From Arenibacter catalasegens (GTDB lineage: Bacteria > Bacteroidota > Bacteroidia > Flavobacteriales > Flavobacteriaceae): a DNA stretch of 64,000 nucleotides. Every line of letters begins with the position of its first letter. Positions within the stretch are counted from its first letter, which is position 1. The notes beneath the pieces are model-generated. The model did no database searches. It was not told the DNA's origin and saw only the letters and a list, made by a program, of their open reading frames with translations. Of this stretch, positions 19,336 to 27,512 are shown piece by piece. The position numbers and the translations under genes are program-made. The stretch spans positions 90,281-154,280 of the forward strand of contig NZ_PHQQ01000010.1 of NCBI RefSeq assembly GCF_002909235.1, given 5' to 3'.

Positions 19336-19381
19336 ATACACTCCTCCTTAGCTCATCCCGATAGCTATCGGGAGGTTAGAG
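19336..19381 (+). pseudogene. 5' tRNA-Asn fragment split by an 18-bp palindrome
   Basis: The 20 nt at 19336-19355 repeat exactly the sequence that leads into and begins tRNA-Asn (19410-19429). In the D-arm the intact gene reads AGCTCA-GTT-GGTTAGAG; this copy reads AGCTCA-(18-nt palindrome)-GGTTAGAG, after which similarity ends. It therefore looks like a partial tandem copy of the tRNA with a palindromic element in its D-loop. It cannot fold as a tRNA. Confidence 0.7.
19356..19373. repeat. 18-bp perfect palindrome inside the tRNA fragment
   Basis: TCCCGATAGCTATCGGGA is its own reverse complement. It has the look of a REP-like palindromic unit. I found no second copy in this window. Confidence 0.7.
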
Positions 19382-19415
19382 GAAACGTTCTTTAAGAGAA
19401 TTAAAATATATACAC

Positions 19416-19489
19416 TCCTCCTTAGCTCAGTTGGTTAGAGCATCTGACTGTTAATCAGAGGGTCCTTGGTTCGAGCCCAAGAGGGGGAG
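19416..19489 (+). tRNA. tRNA-Asn (anticodon GTT)
   Basis: Acceptor arms TCCTCCT and AGGGGGA pair (one T-G). The D-arm is GCTC..GAGC; the anticodon stem-loop CTGACTGTTAATCAG gives anticodon GTT; the T-arm is CTTGG-TTCGAGC-CCAAG. The discriminator is G, as expected for tRNA-Asn. CCA is not encoded. It may have been the attachment site of the element to its right. Confidence 0.95.
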
Positions 19490-19501
19490 CTTAATGAGAA
19501 T

Positions 19502-19531
19502 AGGCCTTACGAGAAATCGTGAGGCCTTTTT
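19502..19531 (+). terminator. Rho-independent terminator after tRNA-Asn
   Basis: AGGCCTTACGA (19502-19512), loop GAAA, TCGTGAGGCCT (19517-19527): an 11-bp stem with one G-T pair, followed by TTTTTC. It ends the tRNA transcript 12 nt after the gene. Confidence 0.85.
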
Positions 19532-19839
19532 CTTTTCATGGGTACAACATAGGTACAACATTTTTTTTTCTACATAATATTACTTCAAAGACTCCAAAAA
19601 TTATTCTTAGTTAGGCACTTTCAACAGAAGAAACTAGTTAGAGCTATATCCCAAATAGGATTCAGCTTCCTTTTTCAAATACCATCATATGAAATTTGCG
19701 TGTTGCGTAATTCTGACCGTTTTTTAAGATTCGTTGTCAATCCCTCAATAACTATCATTTTTTTAAGTTAAAATTTTCTCGTTCTTCTTTCGGTGTTATT
19801 TGCTTCTATAATTTGAAGAAAATCATAAAGTTAATTATC

Positions 19840-20136
19840 ATGGAAGAAAACGAAAACGTAGTGGACCTGCTATCCGATATCAAGGGTCTGTTGTCCCACA
19901 CCAAGAAAGTAATGAACGTGGAGGATCTGGCCGCATACACCGGACTCTCCAAAAGTAAGATCTACAAACTGACCCAGCTAAAGCTGATTCCCATGGGGAA
20001 CAATCCCCATATCCGACAGAAATTTTTTGACAAGGATACTATCGACGCCTGGCTCTTGGGGGAACCCGACCTTTCCGATGAGACCTTGGAACATAGGTTC
20101 AACAAGTCCTTGGTGAAAAACAAGAGAAAATTATGA
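19840..20136 (+). CDS. Helix-turn-helix (excisionase-type) DNA-binding protein
   Basis: 98 residues from the ATG at 19840; the frame opens at a TTG at 19813. Residues about 30-80 form a MerR-like winged helix of the excisionase type: VEDLAAYTGLSKSKIYKLTQ, then a wing and FDKDTIDAWL. Such proteins sit at the start of Bacteroidota mobilizable and integrative elements and may regulate or direct excision. It overlaps the next gene by 4 bp. Codon use in this and the next two genes is visibly more GC-rich than in rseP, consistent with transfer. No integrase lies beside it. Confidence 0.85.
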   Translation: MEENENVVDLLSDIKGLLSHTKKVMNVEDLAAYTGLSKSKIYKLTQLKLIPMGNNPHIRQKFFDKDTIDAWLLGEPDLSDETLEHRFNKSLVKNKRKL

Positions 20137-20585
20137 AACCTGAAGAAAGAAATTTTCAGGGTATCTGGATACCGAGGGTGATCTATCTGAACTCGGATGC
20201 AAATTGGTATGCAAAAATCTTATTCCTGGAGATACATAGCTTCACCGAAAGCGGGAGGGAATGCTTTATGTCCAACAGGCACATTGCTACCTTTCTGCAT
20301 ATTTCCGAACGACAGGTCACCAGGTACATTTCCGAACTAAAGACCTTGGGCTGGATAGAGGAAACGGCCTTTAACGGAAGAAGGCGATATCTGAAAAGTT
20401 TGCTGCGTTTTAATGATAGAAATGGCGGGCCTGGCAGGACAAAAATGTCCGGACAGCCTGGACAGTTCTGTCGGGGCAGCATGGTCAAAAGTGTCCACCA
20501 TAATAAACAAGGGATAAAACAAGAAATAAAACAATTTACCTTTTTAAAAGAAGAAAAAAACAATAGAAGTCCAATATTGGAATAG
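20133..20585 (+). CDS. Helix-turn-helix protein of a mobile element, probably replication-related
   Basis: 150 residues. The N-terminal half has a winged-helix pattern: ANWYAKILFLEIHSF, then MSNRHIATFLHISERQVTRYISELKTLGWIEE in consecutive pieces. This arrangement is common in phage and plasmid replication-organiser proteins. The C-terminal 60 residues are polar and probably disordered. It lies between an excisionase-like gene and a DnaC-like ATPase, six bases ahead of the latter, so a role in element replication is plausible but not shown. Confidence 0.75.
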   Translation: MKPEERNFQGIWIPRVIYLNSDANWYAKILFLEIHSFTESGRECFMSNRHIATFLHISERQVTRYISELKTLGWIEETAFNGRRRYLKSLLRFNDRNGGPGRTKMSGQPGQFCRGSMVKSVHHNKQGIKQEIKQFTFLKEEKNNRSPILE

Positions 20586-20590
20586 GCGAT

Positions 20591-21253
20591 ATGGAAAAAG
20601 GATGGTCAGATCGGTTTTTAAAAAAGCAAACGGAACTTAAACCGCTATGCGCCCCAGAACTTTTTAAAAAAGTTTTTTTTAAGGCGGCACAGGAATTTTA
20701 TGCCCGGATGGATCTAGATTTCGAGGTGGACGCTACCAATAAGAGCTTCTTGGCGCATTTCTGCAAGTATTGGAACCAAGACCCCGAATTTGAAATGGTG
20801 GATAACATATCGCTTAGAAAAGGGCTGATAGTTTTCGGCTCCTATGGAACGGGCAAGACATCGAGTTTTAAAATTATCCAGAACATGTCCAAACAATATG
20901 GGTTGCGGGAATTGTGGTTTCCCTCAATTGCGGCACAAGAGGTAGTTGCAAAATACAATGCTGAAAAGAACAAGGACCACATTATAGATTACTATTCCAA
21001 GGGGACATTTCTATTCGATGATCTGGGATCGGAAACTGTGGGGAACAATGTTTACCAGTACGGGAAGGAGGAAATATTTGTTAGGATACTTTTAAACCGT
21101 TATCGGAATTTTGAAAGCCTTGGGACAAAAACACACATTACGACCAATTTGAGCCTGGAACAGATAGGGAACAGGTACGGAACACAGATTTCGGATAGGT
21201 TCATAAGGATGTTCAACCGGTTAAAGTTAGATGGCCCTAGCCGTAGAAAATAG
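20591..21253 (+). CDS. DnaC/IstB-like AAA+ ATPase
   Basis: 220 residues with Walker A GSYGTGKTS (about 84-92), Walker B FLFDDLGSE and sensor THITTNLS, then an arginine-containing C-terminal part (ISDRFIRMFNRLKLDG). This is the DnaC/IstB group of AAA+ proteins, which load helicases or assist transposases. As the third gene of the element it probably loads a helicase at the element's origin. It starts six bases after the preceding gene. Confidence 0.88.
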   Translation: MEKGWSDRFLKKQTELKPLCAPELFKKVFFKAAQEFYARMDLDFEVDATNKSFLAHFCKYWNQDPEFEMVDNISLRKGLIVFGSYGTGKTSSFKIIQNMSKQYGLRELWFPSIAAQEVVAKYNAEKNKDHIIDYYSKGTFLFDDLGSETVGNNVYQYGKEEIFVRILLNRYRNFESLGTKTHITTNLSLEQIGNRYGTQISDRFIRMFNRLKLDGPSRRK

Positions 21254-21400
21254 CTGGTGAAAGAAAAAAAAGAACTTTTGGAATGAACAAAAGTTTTGGA
21301 AGGTCACCAAAAAAATCATAAATCGGGTGAGGCCTTTTAGAAGTCATAAAGAAAGTATTCCGGTACGAAGTAAAACGGAACTAAGGGGAATAGCAAGAGG

Positions 21401-21536
21401 GTAACGGGCTAAAGCCACGTTACAATATATAAGTTATTGATTTTCAATGAATTGAAAATTGTTTTACTTCTTAATCTGAGAAAATTTGCGACAAACACCA
21501 TGTAAAGGCCCATTTTTAGGGGAGAATTTGCGACAA
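21401..21536 (+). other. Candidate oriT / regulatory region before the mobilization gene
   Basis: The 293-bp gap before the mobilization gene holds three ordered structures: an imperfect hairpin with arms GTAACG / CGTTAC (21401-21423), a perfect 9-bp inverted repeat ATTTTCAAT-GA-ATTGAAAAT (21440-21459), and two exact copies of AATTTGCGACAA at 21483-21494 and 21525-21536. The copies are 42 bp apart, four helical turns, ending 10 bp before the gene. Hairpins plus iterated sites next to a mobilization gene are typical of oriT, though operator sites for the gene's own product would look the same. Confidence 0.45.
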
Positions 21537-21546
21537 GCAGAAAATT

Positions 21547-22107
21547 ATGAACCCATTTATAGGTATTCGTTTTAAGAAAGATACAGCAAAGCAGTTCCAG
21601 ACGTTTTCGAGACAGCTTTTCAAGACCCATACGGAGGCGCTACAAACGATGTTGGATTTCTTTATTTATAACGAGATTTCTCCAAAGGAATCTTTTGGTC
21701 CCAATGGACGGACCATTCAGAATTTGATCAAGAAGCGGTTTAATGCGATGGTCGCCATTATGAAGAATATGGAAAAAAATGGGGTCCTTCCGACCAAGGC
21801 TATGATAGAACTTTTATTTGAACACTCGCCACAAAAGAAACGCAGGCAAGCTCCTTTGCTAATGGAAGGTAAGAATGCCGATCCGGAAAGGGATAGGTTC
21901 TTCAAAAAGGTGGAAGAGGCCATTAACATAGAAATGGAAAACACCAATCTTAAACGCGACCTAAAGCAAAGAAATGTTGATATTTCGTCACTGCTCGGTA
22001 AGATTCAATTGGTAAAGAGCAATTTTGGGAAGCCAAGGTTACAATTGGATATGACTCCTGAGGATTTCGAAAAGCTTACAATAAAGATGAAAAAAGAATT
22101 ACACTAG
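21547..22107 (+). CDS. BfmA/BtgA-like mobilization protein
   Basis: 186 residues. The N-terminus (FIGIRFKKDTAKQFQTFSRQ, then TEALQTMLDFF) resembles a ribbon-helix-helix DNA-binding protein. The remaining helical part resembles the BfmA/BtgA mobilization proteins of Bacteroides mobilizable elements, which bind oriT and help the relaxase. The usual downstream relaxase is missing. I am fairly sure of the family and less sure that it still works here. Confidence 0.75.
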   Translation: MNPFIGIRFKKDTAKQFQTFSRQLFKTHTEALQTMLDFFIYNEISPKESFGPNGRTIQNLIKKRFNAMVAIMKNMEKNGVLPTKAMIELLFEHSPQKKRRQAPLLMEGKNADPERDRFFKKVEEAINIEMENTNLKRDLKQRNVDISSLLGKIQLVKSNFGKPRLQLDMTPEDFEKLTIKMKKELH

Positions 22108-22451
22108 AATAGCCCTATTGGATGATTTCGAAAAACAAATCCAGTACCTGCGGAAGTTGAAAAACCCAAAAGTTTTCCAACCTCCTCGGAACCGCTCATA
22201 AAAGCATGGAACGTAGAAAGAACATACCATACCTTTATTTTTGCCACCACACGGTTACTTACCACCATCAAAAAGAGATATCCTTCCACTAATTAAATAA
22301 GCAAGTGCGCCCTATCCGATTTTTGCTTTACGATTATCTTCCGGAACACTACAAAAATCGGACAGGATCCTCGCGCGGTTAAGTTATGGTAAGATTTGGG
22401 GTTGTGTCCGTTTTTTAAAGTGTCCTTGACAAAAAAAATAAGTAGGCAGTA
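22108..22451. other. Gene-free right flank of the mobilizable element
   Basis: No convincing gene. Just after the mobilization gene a 27-codon stretch (from 22118) reads LDDFEKQIQYLRKLKNPKVF and then stops; it may be a gene scrap. At 22315-22325 and 22352-22362 is a perfect 11-bp inverted repeat TCCGATTTTTG / CAAAAATCGGA with a 26-nt loop, a candidate element end or protein-binding site. The response-regulator gene ends at 22452. Confidence 0.5.
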
Positions 22452-23120
22452 CTAAATAAGCCCCAAACTTGAAGCTACATAGACCAAATGTGTAGTATTG
22501 GAAGCATTGAAATGGTCCTTTAATTTACTGATATTGGCCTCAATAGATCTTATGCTATTTGGGGAAATACCATCTTCTTTGAGCAATATGCTAATTTCAT
22601 TCTGCTTATATCCTATGGCCAATAATGACAGTAATTTTTGATCATAGTCATTTAATTCCAAGGTGTTTTTTTGTTGTAGTGCAGCTGTGGCTATTGGGCA
22701 AGTGTATGGTTCGCTGTTGGCAATGGATTCAATACAATGCTGAAGCTCCTTAAGCCCGTTAAGTCCCTTACAGACATACCCATCAATTTTTTGGTCCTCA
22801 AACAAAGATTTTATGGTGTTGTGATCGTCCTCCACAGAAAAGACCACTACTTTGACTTCTGGATAAATTTCCTTTATAGCCGAAATAAGCTCTTGCCCAT
22901 TTAGGAGGTTTTTTTTATCCCTAGGATTGTCGAAGGATAAGTCGGTTATTAAAAGCTCATAAGGCTTGCCATCCTTAATTGCCTTTTTTAGTTTCAAAAG
23001 AGCTTCATCACAGTACTGGGAATGTCCTATATTGGTATATCCCAAAGTTTGAAGCATGGTAATGACCCCTAGATTGTTACTGTCTATATCTTCCGAAACA
23101 AATATCCTGTTGAATTGCAT
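22452..23120 (-). CDS. LuxR/NarL-type response regulator
   Basis: The ATG at 23120 (MQFNRIFVSEDIDSNNLG) is the start; the longer open frame runs back into the kinase gene. The receiver domain (about 1-125) has acidic ED near the N-terminus and the phospho-acceptor aspartate in ELLITDLSFD. The C-terminal HTH (about 150-222) is a divergent LuxR type: LLSLLAIGYKQNEISILL, then NSIRSIEANISKLKDHF. The kinase gene lies seven bases upstream, so they form a two-component pair. Targets are unknown. Confidence 0.88.
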   Translation of the reverse strand: MQFNRIFVSEDIDSNNLGVITMLQTLGYTNIGHSQYCDEALLKLKKAIKDGKPYELLITDLSFDNPRDKKNLLNGQELISAIKEIYPEVKVVVFSVEDDHNTIKSLFEDQKIDGYVCKGLNGLKELQHCIESIANSEPYTCPIATAALQQKNTLELNDYDQKLLSLLAIGYKQNEISILLKEDGISPNSIRSIEANISKLKDHFNASNTTHLVYVASSLGLI

Positions 23121-23127
23121 ATGTATT

Positions 23128-24990
23128 TTAAATGGCAAACGTAATGGTGGCGGTGACACCTTCGTTTGGTTTTGAATCGAAATTAATATTTCCTTTTAAA
23201 CCCTTCATACGGTTTTCCACATTCTTAAGACCGTTTCCAGAATAATTCTCCTTCAAAGAAAAGCCTACCCCATTGTCTTTATAATTAATGGTCACTTGTT
23301 TTTTGGTCTTTGTGCAAGTAATGGCAACCAATGAAGCCTGACTATGTTTTTTCATGTTTACCAATAATTCTTGCAGTACCCTATAGACTTCAATCTTAGC
23401 TTTTGCCGAGATATCGTCCCAAAAATTAGGTGCTAGTTCTTTGGTTATTAATTTTGTTTTAATGGAGCTATAAGAATTAAGCAGGGCAAAAAATTCTTTT
23501 CCAAAATTTTCTCCCGTATTAATGACCGTAAATTCTTTGGAAATATCCCTTATTCTTTTATAAATGCTGTCCAAACCTTGCAAAATTATTGTGTTTTTAG
23601 AAGCCGGCATTTCTGGAGAGTCTTTTTGTATCTGGGTCATTAAGTAAAAAATATCATTGCCGAGCTCATCATGTAATTTTTTAGACAAGCGTAGTTCAGT
23701 CTTATAAGCTGTCTCCAGCTGCTCCTTTTTTTTCTGCTGATTTTTAAAATATATAACGAAGCCTATCAGTGCCAAGAAAAATAATGCAACTGAAAGCGCT
23801 ATAATTTTCTGTTTCTCTTTAATGGCAACTTGGGCCAATAGGATAAGGTTCTTTTTTTCTAAATTATCATTATCATATTTTGTTGCAGCATAAATAGAAC
23901 GCACTCCCTGTTTTGTTTTTTCGAGCTTATTTTGCACAGTGGAATAAAATATGGCTTCTTCGGAAACATCCTGGTTCAAGGCTTTTTTTAGGTGCAAAAT
24001 TAGATCGAGGGATTCCAAAATAGCGACCGAATTGTTCAGTTTTTTTGAGTTCTCAAGTGCTTTTTGAGCATATTCCAGCGCTTTAGGTTTATTGGTTTCA
24101 AAATAATATTCTGCCAAATGAACACTACTGGATATTAATCCAGGAGCCGTATTTAATTCTTGTCTTATGTCCAAAGACTTTAATAGGAGGGACTCACTCT
24201 CTGGGTTGTTCTTATTTTCTATCCACTTATAATGCCCCATATTGCATATGGCGCGTGAATATTGTTCTTGATTGTTTGCTTGGGTGCTATTGGCTATGCT
24301 ATCTAAAATGCCAAAACTGGTATTAAATTCACCTAGTAGCGCTAAGATATTTGCCCTTGTAGTTCTCATGGCATACACATTTTCTGTAGAAATGTCCGAA
24401 GAAGGATGCTGGTTTAACAGACTAAAAATTTTATTGTTCCAGCGGAGGGCTTCTTGGTAGTTACCTAATTCTTTCTGGCAGACGGAAATAGTTTGGTACA
24501 GACCAGTGATGGATTCTATTTCTTGGGAGCCTTCCAAATATTGTAAACCCTCCGTAGACGTGATCATGCCTCCATTATAATCGCCTAAGCTTTTCTGAAT
24601 ATTGGCCATATCCAATAAACGGTCACCGGCACCGATACTATCCATTAATTTTAAATTTATGGTAAAGGATCTGTCTAAATAGTAGTAAGCAGAATCTAAT
24701 TGGTCGATTATTTTAAAATAATAACCTTGTCTCCAATAGGCATTACTTATATGATTGCTATCGGATAGAAATTGGGCTTGTTCGAGTAATTTTTTGGAAT
24801 GGATAATGGCCTTCCCGTAGTCTTTGTTTTTTGCAAAAGCACCAATTTGTTTTTTTAGTTGGGCTATTGAATCCTTTGATTTTTTTAAGGAAACAGCATA
24901 ATTGTGCACAACATATTCAGTGGAAAACCCTGCCTGGCAACAACTGAAAATGAGCACAAAAAAGAGGGACAAACCAAACTTAAGTTTCAT
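23128..24990 (-). CDS. TPR-containing sensor histidine kinase (HisKA_3 type)
   Basis: The ATG at 24990 (MKLKFGLSLFF) is preferred over 25005, which lies inside a terminator hairpin. A signal sequence leads into a periplasmic region of tetratricopeptide-like repeats (about 40-370). A transmembrane helix (IIALSVALFFLALIGFVIYF) follows, then the phospho-acceptor box KLHDELGND and an HATPase_c domain with NMKKH, DNGVGF and GNGLKNVENRMKGL. This is the common Bacteroidota kinase design paired with LuxR-type regulators. The stimulus is unknown. Confidence 0.9.
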   Translation of the reverse strand: MKLKFGLSLFFVLIFSCCQAGFSTEYVVHNYAVSLKKSKDSIAQLKKQIGAFAKNKDYGKAIIHSKKLLEQAQFLSDSNHISNAYWRQGYYFKIIDQLDSAYYYLDRSFTINLKLMDSIGAGDRLLDMANIQKSLGDYNGGMITSTEGLQYLEGSQEIESITGLYQTISVCQKELGNYQEALRWNNKIFSLLNQHPSSDISTENVYAMRTTRANILALLGEFNTSFGILDSIANSTQANNQEQYSRAICNMGHYKWIENKNNPESESLLLKSLDIRQELNTAPGLISSSVHLAEYYFETNKPKALEYAQKALENSKKLNNSVAILESLDLILHLKKALNQDVSEEAIFYSTVQNKLEKTKQGVRSIYAATKYDNDNLEKKNLILLAQVAIKEKQKIIALSVALFFLALIGFVIYFKNQQKKKEQLETAYKTELRLSKKLHDELGNDIFYLMTQIQKDSPEMPASKNTIILQGLDSIYKRIRDISKEFTVINTGENFGKEFFALLNSYSSIKTKLITKELAPNFWDDISAKAKIEVYRVLQELLVNMKKHSQASLVAITCTKTKKQVTINYKDNGVGFSLKENYSGNGLKNVENRMKGLKGNINFDSKPNEGVTATITFAI

Positions 24991-25004
24991 CCCTCCAAAA
25001 TACA

Positions 25005-25033
25005 AAAAGCGTTCACATTAAAGGAACGCTTTT
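25005..25033 (-). terminator. Hairpin between the small lipoprotein gene and the histidine kinase
   Basis: AAAAGCGTTC (25005-25014), 9-nt loop, GAACGCTTTT (25024-25033): a perfect 10-bp stem, followed on the minus strand by a T run. It lies 31 bp after the lipoprotein stop and 15 bp before the kinase ATG, so it should end or attenuate transcription into the kinase gene. Confidence 0.75.
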
Positions 25034-25063
25034 AATTAAATACCCAATAATGGGAAAGGAAGA

Positions 25064-25222
25064 TTAATCTTCATCAGGATTTTTTTTCACATCACCATCA
25101 TCCCCCTCAGTGGCCGATAGATTTTGATACAAAGCGTCAGTATCTGCTACATTATCTTTGTCGCAAGAAATAAAGGACAGATTGGCAATTACTAGAACGA
25201 GTAATAAAGCTATTTTTTTCAT
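25064..25222 (-). CDS. Small lipoprotein, 52 residues
   Basis: ATG at 25222. A signal peptide with lipobox SFISC is followed by only 32 mature residues, rich in Asp and Glu (DGDVKKNPDED at the end). It lies just upstream of the kinase/regulator pair on the same strand with a terminator hairpin between. Small acidic lipoproteins in this position are seen in other flavobacteria; a sensing or envelope role is a guess. Confidence 0.7.
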   Translation of the reverse strand: MKKIALLLVLVIANLSFISCDKDNVADTDALYQNLSATEGDDGDVKKNPDED

Positions 25223-25250
25223 GTTTTCTATTGTTAAAAATTAGACATAG

Positions 25251-25291
25251 GTGTTGCTGTTCGGACTGGTCCAAATATTTTTCAGCAACAC
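25251..25291. repeat. Inverted repeat upstream of the small lipoprotein gene
   Basis: Perfect 9-bp arms GTGTTGCTG (25251-25259) and CAGCAACAC (25283-25291) with 23 nt between, about 30 nt upstream of the lipoprotein ATG. It could be an operator for the adjacent response regulator or a leader hairpin. The rest of the gap to 25563 shows nothing clear. Confidence 0.5.
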
Positions 25292-25563
25292 ATTAAGTGT
25301 GTTGGAGTACTCCTTTTTTAGGTTGGGAAGTGGAAAACATTTGCAGAAGCTAGGAGCTACTTCCCAATGGCTATTCGCTTACTGCAACTGTTTTCCTTTA
25401 CTGTAATTGGGATGTTATCATGAGTACATAATCAATTACAAGGCAAAGAAATAAGGTTTGCGTCAGAAGGAATGGAGATCATGTGGAAAAGAAATTCCAG
25501 CAGTTTTTTTCCATGAAATTTCCAAATATGTAGTAGTTTTAGAGTGCATTGGAAAAAGAGGAT

Positions 25564-26271
25564 ATGTCTAAAAAATTGATATTACTAGTTTTTGAAAAAG
25601 CTGAAAGGGAAACGGGGTCTTCAAAGAAAACAAGAAGGGCGCAACATCTTTCGGATATGCTTTTGGAGGATTATAAATATCAAATAAGTGAAAGAACTAT
25701 TCGGGATTATTATACAACTTATTTAGAAAAAGAGGGGGCTAATAATGAGGAGCTGAAACCACAATTAATTTTGTATTTCTGCAAATATTTGGGCTATGAC
25801 AATTATGCCAGTTTTGTTAGTGAGCACCCTTCAGAGGTAAAAGTGGCTGCTCCAGAAATAATTGGGATAAAGGGTTTGAATAAAAAGTCTAAAAATGGAG
25901 TAATCTTATCTTTTTCAGGACTTGTACTTAGTGTCTTAGTGTATTTTGGATTTGTCAATGAAGAGGAGAACTGTATGGTCTGGAAAGGAAATCACTATGA
26001 AAAAACAGTTTGCACAGGAGCAACCCTAGAAAGACCTTTTGCTGAGTTAATACTACTGGAGTTTAGGCAAATTGAACACATTGATTCCTTGGTGGAAAGA
26101 AAAGCCATTGGAAAAGAATTGTGGTATGACAAATCGAATGGGAAAGTAGAATTTTTTACCTATCACGGCTATCACCCGGAAAATAACAAAGCCTTAAAAA
26201 GTGTAACGGACCATATCTTTCAAACTTATGTCTTGGAAAAAGGCAAGGATTCCCTGGAGATTGGGCTCTAG
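25564..26271 (+). CDS. Unrecognised protein with N-terminal DNA-binding-like region and one TM segment
   Basis: The frame opens at a TTG (25549), but the ATG at 25564 gives MSKKLILLVFEKAER. Residues 1-100 are helical with ISERTIRDYYTTYLEKEG and LGYDNYASFVSEHP, a pattern seen in several Bacteroidota proteins that follow with a membrane helix, here about 113-132 (GVILSFSGLVLSVLVYFGFV). The last 100 residues have two cysteines (EENCMVWKGNHYEKTVCTG) and would be extracytoplasmic. No firm family; possibly a membrane-tethered regulator. Confidence 0.6.
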   Translation: MSKKLILLVFEKAERETGSSKKTRRAQHLSDMLLEDYKYQISERTIRDYYTTYLEKEGANNEELKPQLILYFCKYLGYDNYASFVSEHPSEVKVAAPEIIGIKGLNKKSKNGVILSFSGLVLSVLVYFGFVNEEENCMVWKGNHYEKTVCTGATLERPFAELILLEFRQIEHIDSLVERKAIGKELWYDKSNGKVEFFTYHGYHPENNKALKSVTDHIFQTYVLEKGKDSLEIGL

Positions 26272-26304
26272 GATTAAATAGTTGGACCTTGCAGTGAGCC
26301 AGGT

Positions 26305-26712
26305 TTATTCATATAGCCAATAGTCGACGCCCCCGTGATGTGAGCAGGCACCTCTTCCTGTTGCCCTAGAAGTAGATCCATCGTTACAAACAGATCCAAT
26401 TCTTACCTTTACATTATTAATTTTTGTCTTGGATGAGGTTTTAATCGAGGGCGTTTGGAGGTAATCACTTTTACTTTTATTCTCTAAGGTATTGGGCCAA
26501 TAGTAATTCCCCGGATTTTCTTGGATACAGCTGGAACTGCTAGAATTTTCTATGGCTTTAGAAATGTTGGTTTGCTTTTTCAGAGTAGGTTCACCATCAC
26601 TTTTTAAGTAGAAAATAATGAGTACAAAGGCAATTAAAATACTGGTTTTAGGGTAGGCACGGGCTATTCCTATGACTATCCCTAAAAGTATTATGCCGCC
26701 GACCAAAGTCAT
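26305..26712 (-). CDS. Membrane protein with C-terminal DUF3761-like domain
   Basis: 135 residues. Two hydrophobic stretches at the N-terminus (about 3-35) are followed by a polar linker and the C-terminal block VCNDGSTSRATGRGACSHHG, which matches the DUF3761 pattern (Cys, GxxS, GxCSHHGGV). The block often occurs in secreted proteins and beside nucleases. Its function is unknown. Confidence 0.7.
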   Translation of the reverse strand: MTLVGGIILLGIVIGIARAYPKTSILIAFVLIIFYLKSDGEPTLKKQTNISKAIENSSSSSCIQENPGNYYWPNTLENKSKSDYLQTPSIKTSSKTKINNVKVRIGSVCNDGSTSRATGRGACSHHGGVDYWLYE

Positions 26713-26786
26713 AATTAGTGATTAACTTGAAAAATCATCAGCCCCAACAGAACTAATACTTCTAATGTTTTTTTTGAAAAATTCTC

Positions 26787-27512
26787 CTATTCATCAAAAA
26801 AGAAGTCATGTATTTCTATGATATTACCCCTTTTAATTTGAATTAAATTTTTAGTTTCCTTCAAATAAATACCAAGGGATTTTTCATTGTAAATAAACTT
26901 CATGTCCTCGGAGTAATCCGTTGTTACGTACATGTCTCCAGAAAGTTCATAAAATGGAATTGTAGTTTTGCTTTTCACCTTAATTCCTTTGTTTACAATT
27001 TTCCCACTGGTTAATTGCTCCTTAACAAAAGTGTCATTTTTTTCTCCAGAAGCAACTTTGGTATAGGAGGTCATCATTTTAATCCATTCTTTGGAATCTA
27101 TTAAAAACCAATGAACTTTATCAAAGTCGATACCGAATTCATTTATCCAACCATAGCTGGTAAAGCCAAGCAAAATTTGTTTTTTTCCGTCCAACTCCGG
27201 TTTGTCCTGAGGAACAAATTCCTGAATTTTAAAGGAGATTACGGATGTTTCCGACATGTCCTTTAACTTTTTTCCATTAAAATCAAGGGTTTGTAAGGAA
27301 AAATTGACCAACTCCGGATTATTGGATAAGACCCATTGGGTAGCCGTTAATTCTGCACGCTCCTTCATCTGCTCCACTGCTGCAATTCCTGCGCCGATGG
27401 CCAACAAAGCTCCTGCGCCAGCTGCTATAACAGCTCCATTATCTTGGGCTTGTGTATTCTTTGGGACTAAAAAAGTAATGATCAATAAAAATAGTAAGGT
27501 GATTTTCTTCAT
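26787..27512 (-). CDS. Secreted protein of unknown function
   Basis: The ATG at 27512 starts a clear signal peptide (MKKITLLFLLIITFLVPKN, cleavage after TQAQ); the frame is open further upstream to 27584 without support. The mature part starts with a Gly/Ala-rich hydrophobic segment (AVIAAGAGALLAIGAGIAAV), then about 190 mixed alpha/beta residues. No family recognised. Confidence 0.65.
   Translation of the reverse strand: MKKITLLFLLIITFLVPKNTQAQDNGAVIAAGAGALLAIGAGIAAVEQMKERAELTATQWVLSNNPELVNFSLQTLDFNGKKLKDMSETSVISFKIQEFVPQDKPELDGKKQILLGFTSYGWINEFGIDFDKVHWFLIDSKEWIKMMTSYTKVASGEKNDTFVKEQLTSGKIVNKGIKVKSKTTIPFYELSGDMYVTTDYSEDMKFIYNEKSLGIYLKETKNLIQIKRGNIIEIHDFFFDE

Noticed and set aside
19538..19560. 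Tandem GGTACAACA copies after the tRNA terminator as an integrase attachment core
   Set aside because: I could not find a second copy at the right end of the element, so the claim has no support within this window.
22104..22289. 61-codon minus-strand open frame after the mobilization gene
   Set aside because: No sensible start context, no domain, and base composition unlike neighbouring genes.
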